Notes under the pieces: generated by a model
The model's database searches: none
What the model saw: only the letters and a program-made list of their open reading frames with translations
What the model was told of the DNA's origin: nothing
Assembly: GCF_002812085.1 (NCBI RefSeq)
Contig: NZ_NPDM01000001.1
Location: forward strand, 1,550,001 to 1,614,000
Length of the DNA: 64,000 nt
Source: Leptospira levettii
GTDB lineage: Bacteria > Spirochaetota > Leptospiria > Leptospirales > Leptospiraceae
Reading direction: 5' to 3'
Position numbers and translations under genes: made by a program
Shown: in pieces, positions 62,011 through 64,000 of the stretch
Layout of the letters: each line of letters begins with the position of its first letter
How positions within the stretch are numbered: position 1 is the first letter of the stretch

Positions 62011-62850
62011 TAAAGTTCGTATACTATCTAATTGGTTTTTTTTAGGTAAAAAATTTGTTTGGTTTCTGTAGATTTCAGCTGCCTTTCGGATTTTGGTAGT
62101 CTCTGGTAAAAGAGGTTTCATTTGTATCCATCTACCATCTAGTTTCATCTGTTCAGAGAGTTTTAAATAAGATCGAATCCTTCCAACTTTCGTTGCATAA
62201 CGAATTCTATTTTTACACTGGCATGGATTAGTGCTCTTACTCAAACTACATTCTTTTCCCAAAAATTGTTCTAATTGGTTTCTTGCTCTTGATAATAATT
62301 GTCGATAGGATTCAGGTTTGATTCCCATTACGAGTCCACCTTCTTCACTCGAAATAGAAAATACATCACCTAATAAATACGCCATTCTATACTTACGAGT
62401 TAAACTTTGTAACATCGCATATGTACAAGCCACTTGGACATGTAAAACCAGATTCGAAACATTGGAATTTGTATCCACTTCTAAATTGGAATCAGTTTGT
62501 CCCAGTAAATGAGAAGGTAAGTTGTATTGGGATTTGTGTAATTCATCACGAATGTTTCTAAGATGAATGTGTTTTGTTTCTAGATTTGACTTTTTAACAT
62601 TGATGAGGTGGTTACTCGCAATCTTATAGATCCAAGTAGATAATTTGCTCTCTCTTCTAAAACCCCCCAGATTTGTAATCACTTTGACTAAAATTTCTTG
62701 TGTGGCATCCTCTGCATCTTCAGGGTTCCATAAAAATTTTAGAGCCAGGGAAAAAACTTTTGGTTGGAAGAATTGTACCAACTCTTCCAACGCTTTTGTT
62801 TTTCCCTGTAAACAACTCTCTAAAAGAGAACTATGTGGATCTTCGATCAT
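61978..62850 (-). CDS. Extended ECF-like RNA polymerase sigma factor
   Basis: 290 residues. Sigma region 2 lies at about 20-90 (VFSLALKFLWNPEDAEDATQ, ILVKVITNLGGFR, LSTWIYKIASNHL) and region 4 at about 140-200 (QSLTRKYRMAYLLGDVFSIS; QLLSRARNQLEQFL). After region 4 there is an unusual extension of about 85 residues containing CSLSKSTNPCQCKNRIR. I recall similar NPCxC extensions in some large ECF groups, but cannot name the group. It is translated with the DUF1304 gene (ATGA overlap). Its own promoter may lie at 63252-63282, upstream of both genes. Confidence 0.82.
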   Translation of the reverse strand: MIEDPHSSLLESCLQGKTKALEELVQFFQPKVFSLALKFLWNPEDAEDATQEILVKVITNLGGFRRESKLSTWIYKIASNHLINVKKSNLETKHIHLRNIRDELHKSQYNLPSHLLGQTDSNLEVDTNSNVSNLVLHVQVACTYAMLQSLTRKYRMAYLLGDVFSISSEEGGLVMGIKPESYRQLLSRARNQLEQFLGKECSLSKSTNPCQCKNRIRYATKVGRIRSYLKLSEQMKLDGRWIQMKPLLPETTKIRKAAEIYRNQTNFLPKKNQLDSIRTLLNNSFPFSTR

Positions 62851-63224
62851 CGTTTATGATTGGCCAACCAATGTACAACTAATGCTAAAAATGCGGGCAA
62901 TCCTTGCGAAAACAAAATGGAAAATTTTGCAGTTGCAGAGCCATAAATACCCGCGACTACAACACAAACGAGAAAAAACAGAATCGTTTGGAATTTTTGG
63001 TTTTGTTCTTTAATGAATAACAGAGCCCAAAATAATCCTGCTGCCAAAAACCCATTGTACAAACCTTGGTTCTTCGCAAGTTTTGCTGTGATTTCCGCCG
63101 TTTCAGGTGTGAGTTGGAATACTTTCATTCCAAATTCTGTTTTCCATAAGAACATTTCCAATACCAATATAAATACATGTTCTACCGCAACAAATCCAGT
63201 GAGTATGAGAGAAAGTAATTTCAT
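62847..63224 (-). CDS. DUF1304 membrane protein
   Basis: 125 residues with four membrane helices and the family motifs VAVEHVFILVLEMFLW at the N-terminus, AKNQGLYNGFLAAGLFWALL in the middle and VAGIYGSATAKFSILFSQGLP near the C-terminus. The function is unknown. A textbook AGGAGG lies before the ATG. It is the first gene of a two-gene operon with the sigma factor (4-nt overlap), which would be unusual for an anti-sigma factor, since anti-sigma genes normally follow; a membrane-embedded negative regulator is still conceivable. Confidence 0.85.
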   Translation of the reverse strand: MKLLSLILTGFVAVEHVFILVLEMFLWKTEFGMKVFQLTPETAEITAKLAKNQGLYNGFLAAGLFWALLFIKEQNQKFQTILFFLVCVVVAGIYGSATAKFSILFSQGLPAFLALVVHWLANHKR

Positions 63225-63251
63225 TGAATCCTCCTAAGATTCCTTTCTATC

Positions 63252-63282
63252 TTGTGACAACTGGAATTGTGGGTTGTGACAA
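63252..63282 (-). promoter_or_regulatory. TTGTCACAA direct repeats upstream of DUF1304-sigma operon (candidate ECF promoter)
   Basis: TTGTGACAA occurs at 63252-63260 and 63274-63282; on the minus strand these read TTGTCACAA twice, starts 22 bp apart. The distal copy contains TGTCACA with, 15 nt further, TGTC supplied by the proximal copy. I recall TGTCACA-N16-CGTC as an ECF41-type promoter motif; this is similar but not identical. It lies about 28 nt before the DUF1304 start. Autoregulation by the co-encoded sigma is inferred. Confidence 0.5.
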
Positions 63283-63313
63283 AGTTTGGAAAAAAAATTA
63301 AAAAAAATTTCAA

Positions 63314-64000
63314 CTAGGGTTCTTCGTATGCTGGCCTTGTTGTGACTTCCATCGTCCCAATTTCAGTATTTAAATCGATAGTATTTTGCAAACGTACCAA
63401 TCTCCCTCCACAAGACTCTTTGACCACTGCTACATTATTGACCAAATCTGTAGAAGTTGGTGGAAAATTAAAAAAGCCTGTTTCATAGTGAATGGATTGG
63501 TAATAACCATTTCCACCTGCAATATTGAGTGTTGTTTTTTGGTATGGATTGATACCTTTACCGGTTATTGGAATGGAAAATCCAGTAAATAAAGCACCAC
63601 TTTCTGGCGAAAAAGTATACGCCTTTAAGAGATTATTGGATGATACATAACTTAATTTAGGTGCTATTTCAACTATATCAGAAATGGTTGATCCTAAAAA
63701 TTGATTCCATATTAAATTTCCATTTCGATCAAATTTGGAAAAGATCGCATTTCGAAAGGATGTAGTTCCAGAATAAAGTTGGAATGAATGGAAGGAGGTA
63801 CCAAAATCTCCAGCTGAAACTCCTGTTGTATAAACTCCATCAGATGCACTAATTGCTTCTGATATATAACCAAGTGTATGATTTGTACTATTGGTTCCAA
63901 GGTAGGTAGTATTTTCCATATCAAAATTACTAATGGAAAGTTTTGTTACCATTGGTCTTTGGAAGTTATAAGATGGTAATGGATGGCCAGTATAACCAAC
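63314..64000 (-). CDS. Putative beta-propeller/SBBP-repeat lipoprotein-like protein, N-terminus beyond window
   Basis: The frame is open through the right edge (16 more codons beyond the internal ATG at 63952), so at least 228 C-terminal residues are seen. The visible part is Thr/Ser/Gly-rich with repeat-like units (SDGVYTTGVSAGDFGT; IFSKFDRNGNLIWNQFLGS) of the kind seen in SBBP-type beta-propellers of large Leptospira surface proteins. No function can be given. The final segment ends at TAG 63314-63316. Confidence 0.7.
   Translation of the reverse strand, partial: VGYTGHPLPSYNFQRPMVTKLSISNFDMENTTYLGTNSTNHTLGYISEAISASDGVYTTGVSAGDFGTSFHSFQLYSGTTSFRNAIFSKFDRNGNLIWNQFLGSTISDIVEIAPKLSYVSSNNLLKAYTFSPESGALFTGFSIPITGKGINPYQKTTLNIAGGNGYYQSIHYETGFFNFPPTSTDLVNNVAVVKESCGGRLVRLQNTIDLNTEIGTMEVTTRPAYEEP

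Noticed and set aside
1..64000. Mobile elements, CRISPR arrays, tRNA/rRNA genes and long tandem repeats.
   Set aside because: None recognised: no transposase or integrase motifs, no regularly spaced repeats, and no tRNA cloverleaf or TTCRANNC core with an acceptor stem was noticed. A tRNAscan or repeat search could still find something missed by eye.

Overview
The window is AT-rich, densely coding bacterial DNA that I assign to the spirochaete genus Leptospira, probably a free-living (saprophytic) species. The reasons are the gene style rather than any marker gene: many small lipoproteins with short spirochaete-type lipoboxes, PP2C/SpoIIE phosphatases and LytS-type kinases with 7TM-DISM-like sensor halves, slr1658/slr1659-type regulators, a lipoprotein resembling the family I know as LIC_13355, and SbtA/SulP, OxyR/AhpCF and DUF1304 genes. 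No rRNA, tRNA, IS element, prophage or CRISPR array was recognised. Genes are cut by both window edges (1-621 and 63314-64000).

Layout. 1-5.3 kb: an alcohol-dehydrogenase-like oxidoreductase pair, an ankyrin protein, and a membrane-protein/ABA4-like pair facing a TetR regulator across a promoter embedded in a long inverted repeat. 5.3-11.4 kb: a signalling block of SpoIIE phosphatase, adenylate cyclase and two slr1658-type ATPase paralogues, one paired with a STAS-like slr1659 protein, around an N-acyltransferase fused to a cyclic-nucleotide-binding domain. 11.5-13.4 kb: two lipoproteins behind a cobalamin riboswitch. 13.5-16.8 kb: acyltransferase, TetR and an alginate-export-type porin. 16.8-21.1 kb: SbtA-type and SulP-type transporters flanking a membrane-bound AraC-type regulator. 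21.2-27.1 kb: TPM-domain protein and a TolC-MacA-MacB-TetR efflux operon. 27.1-31.1 kb: a copper-protein operon (cupredoxin/beta-helix lipoprotein, small membrane protein, two-domain multicopper oxidase, SCO1).

31.1-41.6 kb is one long minus-strand block: a PP2C phosphatase and a LytTR response regulator, then a tightly overlapping nine-gene run of three lipoproteins, TonB-dependent receptor, Cys-rich lipoprotein, ExbB, ExbD, TonB and a LytS-type kinase. A 9-12-9 bp direct repeat with LytTR-site geometry lies directly upstream of that run, so I infer a self-contained, two-component-controlled uptake system. 41.6-44.8 kb is an OxyR-AhpC-AhpF peroxide-defence locus. 44.8-47.7 kb holds a hybrid kinase and a small unknown. 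47.8-56.7 kb is an alpha-2-macroglobulin / PBP1C / sulfatase-fold operon. The last 7 kb has a TetR with a palindromic upstream site, an SRAP (YedK/HMCES) protein, small unknowns, an NmrA/AraC divergent pair, and an extended ECF-like sigma factor with a DUF1304 protein.

Best candidates for undescribed biology: the B12-riboswitch-controlled lipoprotein pair, the LytS/LytTR-gated TonB operon with its repeat, the cyclase plus cNMP-gated N-acyltransferase plus partner-switch block, and the copper operon.
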